Numbered from the stretch's first letter, positions 24,828 through 32,733 are shown. The stretch: DNA of 47,343 bases from an uncultured Clostridia bacterium (GCA_937891595.1 CALATF010000060.1:1-47343); one strand, 5' to 3'. The notes: generated from the letters alone by a model not told the origin. Made by a program: numbers and translations.

Positions 24828-25568
24828 ATGAAAATTGTATCAATAGGCGGTGGTCAAAATGGTAGACCAGGAACAACTTATGAAGTTAAAATATTTGACG
24901 AAGAAATTGTAAGATTAACAAATAAACAAAACCCGAATTTATTGTTTATAGCTTTTACGCAAAAAGATATTGAGGGCGCTGAATATTATTTTAATATTAT
25001 AAATAAAAACTTTAGTAATTTGGGTTGTATTTGTGACCATTTAAGAGAAAAAGATTTAATAGATATTAGTATTGTAAAAAGCAAAATAGAAAAGGCTGAC
25101 ATAATTTATGTGGGTGGAGGAAATACTCTTAGACTCATGAATATGTTAAGAAAATATAAAATAGATGATATGTTAAAAATAGCTGGGGAAAAAGGAGCGG
25201 TTTTATGTGGTATTAGTGCTGGTGGTATTTGTTGGTGTGATTTTGGAAATAGTGACTCTAGAAAATTTACAAGCAACTCTAAAAAACTTATTAAAGTAAC
25301 TGGGCTTGGCTTCATTCACGCTTTGTTTTGCCCGCATTATAACGTTGAAAAAACTAGGCAGAAAGATTTAAAAAGGATGATGAAAAAAACTAAAGGGGTT
25401 GCTTTGGCATTTTCAAATTGTACCGCACTTAAAATAGTAGATGATAATTATGAAGTATTAAAATCAAGAGGTAGTGCTAAAGCTTTAAAGTGTTTTTGGC
25501 AAAGGGGTGAGTATGTAAAAATAGAACTTAATAGCAGAGGAAGCGTTAGTGATTTAATTTCTAAATAA
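24828..25568 (+). CDS. Peptidase E-like protein (S51 family, class I glutamine amidotransferase-like fold)
   Basis: The start is set at ATG 24828, with AGAGG just upstream; an earlier in-frame ATG at 24783 lies in the upstream terminator region and has no ribosome binding site. The 246-residue product has the S51 features: IYVGGGNT (about 93-100) and the nucleophile elbow CGISAGGICW, placing the serine at residue 120, the same number as in Salmonella PepE. Candidate catalytic histidines are H154 and H160 in HALFCPHYN. Characterised members cleave Asp-X dipeptides; cyanophycinases are relatives. Substrate is not readable. It sits inside the orphan cluster, but whether it acts with those proteins is unknown. 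Confidence 0.9.
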   Translation: MKIVSIGGGQNGRPGTTYEVKIFDEEIVRLTNKQNPNLLFIAFTQKDIEGAEYYFNIINKNFSNLGCICDHLREKDLIDISIVKSKIEKADIIYVGGGNTLRLMNMLRKYKIDDMLKIAGEKGAVLCGISAGGICWCDFGNSDSRKFTSNSKKLIKVTGLGFIHALFCPHYNVEKTRQKDLKRMMKKTKGVALAFSNCTALKIVDDNYEVLKSRGSAKALKCFWQRGEYVKIELNSRGSVSDLISK

Positions 25569-25640
25569 ATTATATTTAAAAATTTTAAATTTGTATAAAA
25601 CCTTTAAATATTAAGAAAATAATGTTAAGGGGGGAATATA

Positions 25641-25808
25641 ATGAAAGAACATACAAAGTTAAAAACAGATGTTTGCTGTGATGTTTGTGCTTGCGTGCAT
25701 AATATTGAGGGCTGTTTATGTGACAAAGATGCTATTAAAATTACAAAAGACAAAGGTAATGATACTGCTCATTTTTGTAAGTCTTTTCAATGTAGGGATG
25801 ATATTTAA
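25641..25808 (+). CDS. DUF1540 domain protein, 55 aa
   Basis: This short gene encodes a 55-residue cysteine-rich protein matching DUF1540: VCCDVCACVHN (about 11-21), EGCLCDKDAIKITK (about 23-36) and FCKSFQC (about 45-51). The regularly spaced cysteines suggest metal binding, but the family's function is undefined. GGGGGG lies directly before the ATG, and a terminator follows, so it is a single compact unit. It is the single-domain counterpart of the tandem protein at 5436-5753. Its placement between the peptidase E-like and orphan cluster genes may or may not be meaningful. Confidence 0.9.
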   Translation: MKEHTKLKTDVCCDVCACVHNIEGCLCDKDAIKITKDKGNDTAHFCKSFQCRDDI

Positions 25809-25818
25809 TGATTAAATT

Positions 25819-25848
25819 AAAAGAGATGTTATTTAGCATCTCTTTTTT
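25819..25848 (+). terminator. Intrinsic terminator
   Basis: A 10-bp stem AAAAGAGATG/CATCTCTTTT with a loop TTATTTAG and T tail follows the DUF1540 gene. Confidence 0.92.
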
Positions 25849-25873
25849 ATTAAAAAAAATATAAATATTAGTA

Positions 25874-25902
25874 TTGATTTTAGTTTAGCAATGGTTTATA
25901 AT
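25874..25902 (+). promoter_or_regulatory. Promoter of orphan cluster protein 5
   Basis: TTGATT (25874-25879), a 17-base spacer and a perfect TATAAT (25897-25902) precede the gene at 25928. The arrangement is nearly identical to the promoter at 3032-3060 of the glycine-repeat gene. Confidence 0.82.
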
Positions 25903-25927
25903 ACCGCTTTGGGAGTGTAAAATAATA

Positions 25928-26728
25928 ATGGAAGAAAATAAAGATACTATAATACGTAGAAGCATAGAACAACCAAATTTAAAATATTTAAAAGATTATC
26001 AAGAAACATATAAAATAGTTAGTGGGGCAAGTACCTATAGTTTAAGTGAACAAATATTTAATGCTTTCATTAAAGATTCTACTTTTACAAACGAGCAAAA
26101 CAGGAATGAATCTATGGATGCTTATTTAGTTAGTGTGGTAGAAAGTGTGTTGTCTAAAAAATGTGAAGATAGAAGTTTAAATGTTTATTTAAAATATGGT
26201 TCTAAACTTTCGGGAGAAGGTCAACTTATAGAAACAGATGATGTAACTAATATAGCAATTGTACATGGAAATAATTGTGCAGTTTTAAATACTAATGCAA
26301 ACAATGTTTCAGGTTTTGTTTCTTCTATAGAAAAATTAGGTATAGGTGAAAATTTTGAAGATTTGGAATATTTTATGAGTGATTGTAAAGTTGAAAATAA
26401 AGTGCAATCTGTTTTGGCTTCATTTAATATGTCAATAGCTGAAAATGGTGAAGGATATATTTCTCAAACGCATTTTAGTGTTGGTAAGAGTGGAGAAAAA
26501 GTTTTATATATATTTGACACTACAAATTGCTCTTATGATGATTGTGGTAATTTGTTAGAGGCTGAAAGTTATGATGCTAGTGTAGGACATGTAGAATTTA
26601 GTACAGCTGAACATGGGGGTCATAATTTTAATGAAAGTAATTTATCTAAGTTTAATAAAGAATTTCAAAGTATTAAAGATATTATTGTAAGACATGATGA
26701 AATTCAAGAATTTAATATGCAAGAGTAA
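25928..26728 (+). CDS. Orphan cluster protein 5, 266 aa
   Basis: Not recognised. The 266-residue soluble protein again places a helix at about 62-75 (SMDAYLVSVVESVL) before a beta segment (VTNIAIVHGNNCAVLNTN, about 104-121), followed by a variable region and a second beta half with GEKVLYIFDTTNCSYDDCGN (about 196-215) and a His/Gly-rich stretch (AEHGGHNFN). It lacks signal peptide and membrane segments. It has its own strong promoter and GGGAG ribosome binding site. Two terminator-like hairpins follow before the S10 promoter. It is separated from the three-gene operon by the peptidase E-like and DUF1540 genes. Confidence 0.75.
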   Translation: MEENKDTIIRRSIEQPNLKYLKDYQETYKIVSGASTYSLSEQIFNAFIKDSTFTNEQNRNESMDAYLVSVVESVLSKKCEDRSLNVYLKYGSKLSGEGQLIETDDVTNIAIVHGNNCAVLNTNANNVSGFVSSIEKLGIGENFEDLEYFMSDCKVENKVQSVLASFNMSIAENGEGYISQTHFSVGKSGEKVLYIFDTTNCSYDDCGNLLEAESYDASVGHVEFSTAEHGGHNFNESNLSKFNKEFQSIKDIIVRHDEIQEFNMQE

Positions 26729-26891
26729 GCTTATTAATTTTTAATACGGGTGGGAGATATAACTTATAATATATAGTATAAATAAATATATATAATATTC
26801 CTATATAAAAGAGGGTTGTAATTTTATAACATTATGATTAAATGATAATAATGGTTGATGGTTAATTAGAGAATGTTTTGATACAGTTTTA

Positions 26892-26922
26892 AAGACGCTT
26901 AGTTAAGCGTTTTTATTTTTTT
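26892..26922 (+). terminator. Intrinsic terminator upstream of the S10 operon
   Basis: AAGACGCTT (26892-26900) pairs with AAGCGTTTT (26905-26913), one G-U pair included, with a four-base loop AGTT and further T's. It could end the orphan protein 5 message. Confidence 0.75.
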
Positions 26923-26953
26923 ATTTTGAAAAAAGTAGTTTTTAATGCTTAAC

Positions 26954-27018
26954 AAAAACAATGACCTTTTGTGCAACTTGCACAAATATTAAAAAATTGT
27001 TTTTTTGGTCATTTTTTT
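26954..27018 (+). terminator. Branched hairpin with T tail
   Basis: AATGACC (26960-26966) pairs with GGTCATT (27007-27013) as a closing stem around the hairpin TTTGTGC-AACTT-GCACAAA (26968-26986) and an A6/T6 hairpin. Seven T's (27012-27018) follow the closing stem. It lies 12 bases before the S10 -35 box and most simply acts as a terminator; a regulatory role is not excluded. Confidence 0.55.
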
Positions 27019-27030
27019 AAAAAAAAGGGG

Positions 27031-27059
27031 TTGACGATTAGACAAAGGTGTAGTAATAT
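27031..27059 (+). promoter_or_regulatory. Main promoter of the S10-spc-alpha super-operon
   Basis: TTGACG (27031-27036), a 17-base spacer and TATAAT-like TAATAT (27054-27059) match the housekeeping consensus closely. It lies about 200 bases before rpsJ, allowing a structured leader. Confidence 0.88.
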
Positions 27060-27065
27060 TAATAC

Positions 27066-27260
27066 ACCGTGAAAGAATGGGTTGAAGCGTAAAGTTACTA
27101 CTTTTAGCTACAAAAGTAGAGAATTTGCGTGGACAAGTTTGAATTAAATTCAAGCGGGCTGACGAAGGAAAATCTTTAAAAAGATTTTTTTTTAAAGAAA
27201 TTTTAATACGACACGCACGGTAAAGTGTATTAAATAGTCAGTTATGGGAAAGGAGAGAAA
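27066..27260 (+). promoter_or_regulatory. Structured leader RNA of the S10 operon with internal attenuator
   Basis: The leader of about 195 bases folds into several helices: CTACTTTT/AAAAGTAG extended by a GCGTAAA/TTTGCGT pairing (near 27088-27130), GTTTGAAT/ATTCAAGC (near 27137-27155), and TTTAATAC with GTGTATTAAA further on. AAAATCTT (27169-27176)/AAGATTTT (27181-27188) with T's to 27193 is a terminator inside the leader. CCGTG at the 5' end can pair with CACGG near 27215, closing the whole element. L4 autoregulates the S10 operon in E. coli by attenuation; a comparable mechanism here is inferred from position and fold. Confidence 0.7.
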
Positions 27261-27569
27261 ATGGCAACACAAAAAATTAGAATTAAGTTAAAATCTTATG
27301 ACCACAACTTGATTGACCTTGCTACTTCTAGAATAATGGATGCAGCTTCAAAATCAGGTTCACAAGTTGCTGGCCCAATACCACTTCCAACAGAAAAGGA
27401 AGTTGTAACAATCATCAGAGCACCTCATAAATATAAAGATAGTCGTGAGCAATTTGAGATGCGTACACACAAAAGGATTATTGATATTTACACACCATCA
27501 TCTAAAGCAGTTGATTCTTTAATGAAACTTGATTTACCAGCTGGTGTTGATATCAACATTAAATTATAG
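27261..27569 (+). CDS. rpsJ: 30S ribosomal protein S10
   Basis: First gene of the super-operon. S10 binds the 16S 3' domain in the 30S head and, as NusE, joins NusB in antitermination. The 102-residue length is standard, and the start MATQKIRIKLKSYDHNLID and the internal GPIPLPT and RTHKRIIDIY segments are diagnostic. AAAGGAG lies eight bases before the ATG. rplC follows 18 bases downstream. No tuf or fusA gene precedes it, in contrast to many bacteria. Confidence 0.98.
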   Translation: MATQKIRIKLKSYDHNLIDLATSRIMDAASKSGSQVAGPIPLPTEKEVVTIIRAPHKYKDSREQFEMRTHKRIIDIYTPSSKAVDSLMKLDLPAGVDINIKL

Positions 27570-27587
27570 GTCGAGAGGTAAAGAAAT

Positions 27588-28226
27588 ATGGAAAAAGCAA
27601 TTCTTGGAAAAAAATTGGGAATGACTCAAGTATTCGACCTTGATGGCAAAGTAACACCTGTTACAGTTATCTTAGCAGGACCTTGCACCGTTGTTCAAAA
27701 AAAGACCGTGGATAAAGATGGATACGATGCAGTAGTAGTTGCTTTCGGCGAAGCTAAAGAAAAGTCAAAAAACAAACCAGAACTTGGTTTATTTAAGAAA
27801 GCTGGAGTTGAAGTTAAAAAATACTTAAAAGAATTTAAACTTAACAACTTTGCAGAACTTAATGTTGGTAGCGAAATTAAATGTTCAGTTTTTGCTGAAG
27901 GAGATTTAGTTGATGTTACTGGTACTACTAAAGGTCATGGCTTTAGTGGCACAATCAAAAGATGGAATGCACACAGATTAAGAATGACTCACGGTACAGG
28001 TCCTGTACACAGAGAAGTTGGTTCATTAAGTGCTAACTCAACACCAAGCAGAGTTTTCAAAAACCACAAAATGCCTGGACAATATGGTAACGAAAAAGTT
28101 ACTAAACAAAACTTAAAAGTCGTTAAAGTTGATGAGGAAAGAAACCTTATTTTAGTTAAAGGTAGTGTTCCTGGTAGCAAGGACAGCCTTGTATCAATTT
28201 GCAGTGCTGTAAAAGCTGGCAAATAA
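27588..28226 (+). CDS. rplC: 50S ribosomal protein L3
   Basis: L3 is an early 50S assembly protein that reaches towards the peptidyl transferase centre. The 212-residue product has the N-terminal LGKKLGMTQVF motif, the GHGFSGTIKRWN loop (about 110-121), and the GTGPVHREVGS region that approaches the active site. Length and end are typical. GAGAGG precedes the start, and rplD follows 14 bases later. Confidence 0.98.
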   Translation: MEKAILGKKLGMTQVFDLDGKVTPVTVILAGPCTVVQKKTVDKDGYDAVVVAFGEAKEKSKNKPELGLFKKAGVEVKKYLKEFKLNNFAELNVGSEIKCSVFAEGDLVDVTGTTKGHGFSGTIKRWNAHRLRMTHGTGPVHREVGSLSANSTPSRVFKNHKMPGQYGNEKVTKQNLKVVKVDEERNLILVKGSVPGSKDSLVSICSAVKAGK

Positions 28227-28240
28227 TAAGGAGATACAAT

Positions 28241-28867
28241 ATGCCAAAAGTTAAAGTTTATAACACAAAAGCAGAAGTTGTTGGCCAAACTACATTAAGT
28301 GATGAAGTTTTCGGTTGTGAATATAACGAAGCTTTAATTCATCAAGTAGTTGTTGCTTATAATAACAATCAAAGACAAGGTACAAAATCAGCTCTTCTTC
28401 GTAGCGAAGTTAGAGGCCATGCTAAAAAACCTTGGAGACAAAAAGGCACAGGTAGAGCAAGACAAGGCTCAAGTAAAAGTGCACAATGGAAAGGCGGCGG
28501 CATAATCTTTGCACCAAAGCCAAGAGATTTTTCTCAAAAAGTTAACAAAAGCATGAAAGTTGCTGCTTTCAAAAGTGCAATTAGTGCAAAACTTGCTGAT
28601 AGCGAAGTAGTTGTTTTAGATGCAGTTACTCTTGAACAACCAAAAACAAAATTAGTACAAGAAATTTTAAATAATTTCAAAGTAGACGGAAAGAACGTTA
28701 TGTTTGTTTTGAAAGAAAAAGATGCAACAGTTCTTCGTGCTTCAAACAACATTCCAAATCTTAAAGTTACTTATGCTGATGTATTGGGAACATATGATAT
28801 TGTTGCAAATTCTAAACTTTACATCACAAAAGATGCTATTAAAAAGTTAGAGGAGGCTTATAAATAA
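28241..28867 (+). CDS. rplD: 50S ribosomal protein L4
   Basis: L4 lines the exit tunnel and, in E. coli, represses its own S10 operon; here a structured leader upstream could serve the same end. The start at 28241 follows AAGGAG; an upstream in-frame ATG at 28199 lies within rplC. The 208-residue protein has the RSEVRGHAKKPWRQKGTGRARQ loop region (about 47-68, tunnel extension) and the usual C-terminal globular part. It overlaps rplW by one base (TAATG), indicating tight coupling. Confidence 0.97.
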   Translation: MPKVKVYNTKAEVVGQTTLSDEVFGCEYNEALIHQVVVAYNNNQRQGTKSALLRSEVRGHAKKPWRQKGTGRARQGSSKSAQWKGGGIIFAPKPRDFSQKVNKSMKVAAFKSAISAKLADSEVVVLDAVTLEQPKTKLVQEILNNFKVDGKNVMFVLKEKDATVLRASNNIPNLKVTYADVLGTYDIVANSKLYITKDAIKKLEEAYK

Positions 28868-29169
28868 TGAGTGCATACGATATTATTAAAAAACCACTTC
28901 TTTCAGAAAAAAGTTATGCAACAATTTCTGACAAGAAATACACATTTGTTGTTGATATTAACGCAAACAAAATTCAAATTAAACAAGCTGTTGAAGAAAT
29001 CTTCAAAGTTAAAGTTAAACAAGTAAACACCTTAATTGTTAAAGGTAAAGAAAAAAGACAAAACACAAAACAAGGTAGAAGTGTTGGTCGTACAAGCGAT
29101 TATAAAAAAGCTATTGTTTGGTTAACTGCTGATAGCAAACCAATCGAATTCTTTGAAAGTTTAAATTAA
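28867..29169 (+). CDS. rplW: 50S ribosomal protein L23
   Basis: L23 sits at the exit of the tunnel and docks signal recognition particle and trigger factor. The 100-residue protein starts YDIIKKPLLSEKSYA and includes YTFVVDINANKIQIKQAVEEIF and the basic loop KEKRQNTKQGRSVGR (about 61-75). The start overlaps the rplD stop by one base. Length is standard. Confidence 0.97.
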   Translation: MSAYDIIKKPLLSEKSYATISDKKYTFVVDINANKIQIKQAVEEIFKVKVKQVNTLIVKGKEKRQNTKQGRSVGRTSDYKKAIVWLTADSKPIEFFESLN

Positions 29170-29187
29170 GGGTAGGAGAATAGAAAT

Positions 29188-30012
29188 ATGGCAATAAAAA
29201 GACACAATCCAACCACTCCAGCACAAAGATTTTTAACTACTCAAGATTTTTCTGAATTAACAAAGAAAAAACCAGAAAAATCACTTCTTGCTGTAAAAAA
29301 CAAGAAAGGTGGTAGAAATACTCAAGGTAAAATCACTGTAAGACACATTGGTGGTGGAAATAGACAAAAATATAGATTGATTGAATTTAAAAGAAATCAT
29401 GATAACGTACCTGCAAGAGTAGAAGCTATTGAATATGACCCAAACAGAACAGCTAACATTGCACTTCTATATTATGCAGATGGTTCAAAATCCTACATTC
29501 TAGCTCCTGTTGGCCTTAATGTTGGCGACAAAGTTATGAGCGGTGTAGAAGTAGAAGTAAAAGTCGGAAATTGTATGCCTTTAAAAAATATTCCTGTTGG
29601 TAGTGTTGTTCATAACATTGAACTTCGTCCAAATCAAGGTGCTAAAATAGCTAGAGCAGCTGGTATAGCAGCAAGACTTATGGCTAAAGAAGGTAAATAT
29701 GCAACCTTAAAAATGCCTAGTGGCGAAATGAGACTTGTTCCTATTGAATGCAGAGCAACTATTGGTCAAGTAGGAAACTTAGATCATGAAATTATGTCAA
29801 TAGGTAAAGCAGGAAGAAAAAGACATATGGGTATCAGACCTACAGTTCGTGGTGTTGTTATGAACCCTTGTGATCACCCTCATGGTGGTGGTGAAGGTAA
29901 ATCCCCAGTTGGTATGGCAAGTCCTGTTACACCTTGGGGCAAACCAGCTCTTGGACTTAAAACTAGAAATAAGAAAAAGAACACTAATAAATTTATTATT
30001 AGTAGGTCTTAA
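29188..30012 (+). CDS. rplB: 50S ribosomal protein L2
   Basis: L2 is a core 23S-binding protein near the peptidyl transferase centre and is needed for subunit joining. The 274-residue product keeps the GRNTQGKITVRHIGGGNRQ stretch (about 43-61), GDKVMSG, and the C-terminal CDHPHGGGEG loop with the conserved histidine. The C terminus KKKNTNKFIISRS is typical. GTAGGAG precedes the start. Confidence 0.98.
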   Translation: MAIKRHNPTTPAQRFLTTQDFSELTKKKPEKSLLAVKNKKGGRNTQGKITVRHIGGGNRQKYRLIEFKRNHDNVPARVEAIEYDPNRTANIALLYYADGSKSYILAPVGLNVGDKVMSGVEVEVKVGNCMPLKNIPVGSVVHNIELRPNQGAKIARAAGIAARLMAKEGKYATLKMPSGEMRLVPIECRATIGQVGNLDHEIMSIGKAGRKRHMGIRPTVRGVVMNPCDHPHGGGEGKSPVGMASPVTPWGKPALGLKTRNKKKNTNKFIISRS

Positions 30013-30034
30013 TTTTACAAGGAGTTATTGAGAA

Positions 30035-30313
30035 ATGAGTAGATCATTAAAGAAAAAACCTTTCGTTGAACAAAAATTGTTCAATCGTATTAAGGAATTA
30101 AACGAATCTAATACTAAAAAACCTATTAAAACTTGGTCCAGAGCTTCTGTAATTTATCCTGAATTTGTAGGACACACAATAGCTGTCCACAATGGCAAAA
30201 AGCATGTTCCTGTTTATTGTACAGCAGAAATGGTAGGCCATAAACTTGGCGAATTTGCTCCTACAAGAACTTATAGAGGTCATGGCGCAGACAAAGCTAA
30301 GGCTGGAAAGTAA
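30035..30313 (+). CDS. rpsS: 30S ribosomal protein S19
   Basis: S19 contacts S13 and the A-site tRNA region in the 30S head. The 92-residue protein begins MSRSLKKKPFV and carries TWSRASVIYPEFVGHTIAVHNG and GHKLGEFAPTRTYRGHG, all diagnostic. Length is standard. AAGGAG precedes the start; rplV follows in 14 bases. Confidence 0.98.
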   Translation: MSRSLKKKPFVEQKLFNRIKELNESNTKKPIKTWSRASVIYPEFVGHTIAVHNGKKHVPVYCTAEMVGHKLGEFAPTRTYRGHGADKAKAGK

Positions 30314-30327
30314 GGAGATAGATAGAA

Positions 30328-30714
30328 ATGGCAAAAAGAATTAGAGAAAAAACTGAAAAAATCAACAAAGAAAGAGATACAAGACCTTATGCTACTGCTA
30401 AATTCTTAAGAATTAGCAATACAAAACTTGATATAATAATGGATCTTGTTAGAGGCAAAAAATATGCTGATGCAGTTGCTATTTTAGCAAATACTCCTAA
30501 CAAAGCAGCAAGCCTTATTCTTAAGGTTGTAGAATCAGCTGGTGCTAATGCTGAAAACAACCAAGGTCTTAATAAACAAGACCTTTATGTAGCAGAAATA
30601 TACTCTGGTCAAGGTGCTACATACAAAAGACAAAATATCAGAGGTAGAGGTAGAGTAGACCTAATTTTAAAAAGAACAAGTCATATAACTGTTAAATTGG
30701 ACACAGTGAAGTAA
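30328..30714 (+). CDS. rplV: 50S ribosomal protein L22
   Basis: L22 binds all domains of 23S rRNA, and its hairpin lines the exit tunnel. The 128-residue protein has ATAKFLRISNTKLDIIMDLVRGKKY (split by family as residues 22-46) and a conserved C-terminal part with GRGRVDLILKRTSHITVKL. It is about 15 residues longer at the N terminus than the shortest homologues, with a charged lead-in. AAGGAG lies upstream. Confidence 0.96.
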   Translation: MAKRIREKTEKINKERDTRPYATAKFLRISNTKLDIIMDLVRGKKYADAVAILANTPNKAASLILKVVESAGANAENNQGLNKQDLYVAEIYSGQGATYKRQNIRGRGRVDLILKRTSHITVKLDTVK

Positions 30715-30729
30715 GGTAAAGGAGCAAAT

Positions 30730-31395
30730 ATGGGACAAAAAGTTAGTCCAAACGGACTTAGAATTGGAATCAATAAAGGTTGGAATTCTTTGTGGTATGT
30801 TGGCAAAGCCGATTTTGCTAAAAACCTTAAAGAAGACAATGTTATTAGAAAATTTATTAAAGAAAAATATTTTGCATGTGCAATTTCAAAAATTTTAATT
30901 GAAAGAACTGCAAAAAGAGTTATTGTTAATGTTTACACAGCTCGTCCTGGTGTCCTTATTGGTCAAAAGGGTGCTGGTGTTGAAACATTAAAGAAAGAAG
31001 TTATGAAGCTTACTAAAGCTGAATCAATTTCTATCAACATTAAAGAAATTAAAAATCCTGATGCAGATGCAACATTAATAGCAGAAAGCATTGCTGGACA
31101 ACTTGAAAAGCGTGTTCACTTTAGACGTGCTATGAAAACAGCTATGCAAAAAGCTATGAAAGCTGGCGTTAAAGGTATTAAAACTATGGTTGGTGGCCGT
31201 CTTGATGGTGCTGACATTGCTAGAAGCGAAAAATATCATCAAGGTAGTTTGCCTTTGCAAACTTTAAGAGCTGACATAGACTATGGTTTTGCTGAAGCAA
31301 AAACTACTTTTGGTATTTTAGGAATTAAAGTTTGGGTATATAATGGTGAAATATATTCAAAAAAAGCTCCTGTATCTAAAGAGGAGGTAAAGTAA
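30730..31395 (+). CDS. rpsC: 30S ribosomal protein S3
   Basis: S3 forms part of the mRNA entry site and has helicase-like action on mRNA. The 221-residue protein starts MGQKVSPNGLRIGI, contains the KH-domain loop GVLIGQKGAGVE (about 74-85) and the C-terminal GRLDGADIARSE segment. Length is standard. AAAGGAG precedes it, and rplP begins one base after the stop. Confidence 0.98.
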   Translation: MGQKVSPNGLRIGINKGWNSLWYVGKADFAKNLKEDNVIRKFIKEKYFACAISKILIERTAKRVIVNVYTARPGVLIGQKGAGVETLKKEVMKLTKAESISINIKEIKNPDADATLIAESIAGQLEKRVHFRRAMKTAMQKAMKAGVKGIKTMVGGRLDGADIARSEKYHQGSLPLQTLRADIDYGFAEAKTTFGILGIKVWVYNGEIYSKKAPVSKEEVK

Positions 31396-31396
31396 T

Positions 31397-31858
31397 ATGT
31401 TGATGCCTAAAAAAGTAAAAAGAAGAAAAGTTCATCGTGGTAGAATGAAAGGTGTTGCTACCAGAGGAAACAAACTTGCTTATGGTGATTACGGTTTAGC
31501 TACTACTGAACCATGCTGGATTACTTCTAACCAAATAGAAGCAGCTCGTATCGCTATGACAAGATATATTAAAAGAGGTGGTAAGGTTTGGATAGATATA
31601 TTCCCAGATAAACCTATCACTAAAAAACCTGCTGAAACTCGTATGGGTAGTGGTAAAGGTAATCCTGAATTTTGGGTTGCAGTTGTTAAACCAGGCAGAG
31701 TACTTTTCGAAATGAAAGGTGTTGCTGAAGATGTAGCTAGAGAAGCTCTTAGACTTGCTGGACATAAACTTCCTTGCACAACAAAATTTATTAAAAGAGA
31801 AGTTGCTGAAACTACAACCATCGCCGAGGAAAAAGTAAATGAAGGTGGTGCAGTTTAA
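31397..31858 (+). CDS. rplP: 50S ribosomal protein L16
   Basis: L16 helps place the A-site tRNA elbow in the 50S subunit. The 153-residue protein begins MLMPKKVKRRKVHRGRMKG and contains the typical IEAARIAMTRYIKRGGKVWI, RMGSGKG and KPGRVLFEM segments. It is about 10-15 residues longer at the C terminus than many homologues, with an acidic tail. GAGGAGG lies upstream inside rpsC. It shares its stop with the rpmC start. Confidence 0.97.
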   Translation: MLMPKKVKRRKVHRGRMKGVATRGNKLAYGDYGLATTEPCWITSNQIEAARIAMTRYIKRGGKVWIDIFPDKPITKKPAETRMGSGKGNPEFWVAVVKPGRVLFEMKGVAEDVAREALRLAGHKLPCTTKFIKREVAETTTIAEEKVNEGGAV

Positions 31859-32076
31859 TGAAGATAAAAGAAATTAGAGATTTAACTAACGAAGAATTGA
31901 ATGCTAAGTTAGTTGCTATAAAGTCTGAATTATTCAATTTAAGATTTCAACATGCAACAGGAAATCTTGCAAATCCAATGCTTTTAAACTCTTTGAAAAA
32001 AGATATTGCAAAAATCAAAACTGTTCTTACTGAAAGAGAGTTAAACATTAACTCTAATAAAAAGGCTAAGGCATAG
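31858..32076 (+). CDS. rpmC: 50S ribosomal protein L29
   Basis: L29 lies next to L23 at the exit tunnel. The 72-residue, two-helix protein has IRDLTNEELNAKLVAIKSELFNLRFQHATG (split across residues 5-34), the family's core, and a short lysine-rich end. Its ATG overlaps the rplP stop by one base (TAATG). Length is within the family range. Confidence 0.97.
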   Translation: MKIKEIRDLTNEELNAKLVAIKSELFNLRFQHATGNLANPMLLNSLKKDIAKIKTVLTERELNINSNKKAKA

Positions 32077-32087
32077 GAGTGTAGAAG

Positions 32088-32348
32088 ATGGAAGAAAAAA
32101 GAAATAATAGAAAAACCAAAATTGGTGTTGTAGTAAGTGATAAGATGGAAAAAACATGTGTTGTATCTGTTACATCAAATGTTAAACATCCACTATATAA
32201 AAAAGTCGTAAAAATTTCTAAAAAGTTTAAAGTACATGACGAAAATAACGAATGTAAAGTTGGCGATACTGTAGAAATTATGGAAACTCGTCCAATAAGC
32301 AAAACAACTCACTTTAGACTTCTTAGAATAGTCGAAAAGGCTAAGTAA
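32088..32348 (+). CDS. rpsQ: 30S ribosomal protein S17
   Basis: S17 is a primary 16S-binding protein of the 30S body. The 86-residue OB-fold protein shows RKTKIGVVVSDKMEKTCVV (about 7-25) and the KHPLYKKVVKISKKFKVHDE strand region, ending METRPISKTTHFRLLRIV. Length is typical. AGGAG precedes it. Confidence 0.97.
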   Translation: MEEKRNNRKTKIGVVVSDKMEKTCVVSVTSNVKHPLYKKVVKISKKFKVHDENNECKVGDTVEIMETRPISKTTHFRLLRIVEKAK

Positions 32349-32364
32349 TAGGGGGTAAATAATT

Positions 32365-32733
32365 ATGATTCAACCACAATCAAGATTAAAGGTTGCTGAT
32401 AACACAGGTGCAAAAATAATTATGTGTATTAGAGTACTAGGTGGTTCTTTTAGAAGAAGTGGTAATATTGGTGATGTAATTATTGCTTCTGTTAAAAAAG
32501 CTACACCAGGTGGAGTTGTAAAAAAAGGTGATGTTGTTAAAGCTGTTATTGTTAGAACAAGCAAAGGAGTTCAAAGACAAGACGGTTCAAGCATCAAATT
32601 TGATGACAATGCTGCTGTTATTATCGACAATCAAAAACAACCAAAAGGTACTCGTATCTTTGGACCAGTTGCAAGGGAACTTAGAGAAAATGGTTATATG
32701 AAAATTGTTTCCTTAGCACCTGAGGTATTGTAA
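32365..32733 (+). CDS. rplN: 50S ribosomal protein L14
   Basis: L14 forms a bridge between the subunits and binds near the sarcin-ricin loop. The 122-residue protein is a standard-length match: MIQPQSRLKVADNTGAKII at the start, GGSFRRSGNIGDVI and the C-terminal FGPVARELRENGYMKIVSLAPEVL. GGGGG lies before the start. Confidence 0.98.
   Translation: MIQPQSRLKVADNTGAKIIMCIRVLGGSFRRSGNIGDVIIASVKKATPGGVVKKGDVVKAVIVRTSKGVQRQDGSSIKFDDNAAVIIDNQKQPKGTRIFGPVARELRENGYMKIVSLAPEVL

Larger units (their letters stand above)
26729..27030. other. Non-coding AT-rich interval before the S10 promoter
   Basis: No gene is visible. The first part (26740-26890) is very AT-rich, with an isolated TATAAT near 26775 and no convincing -35 box; a short transcript ending at the 26892-26922 terminator is possible but unsupported. 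The second part holds the three-hairpin structure at 26954-27018. Together the terminators appear to isolate the ribosomal operon from upstream transcription. Confidence 0.5.
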
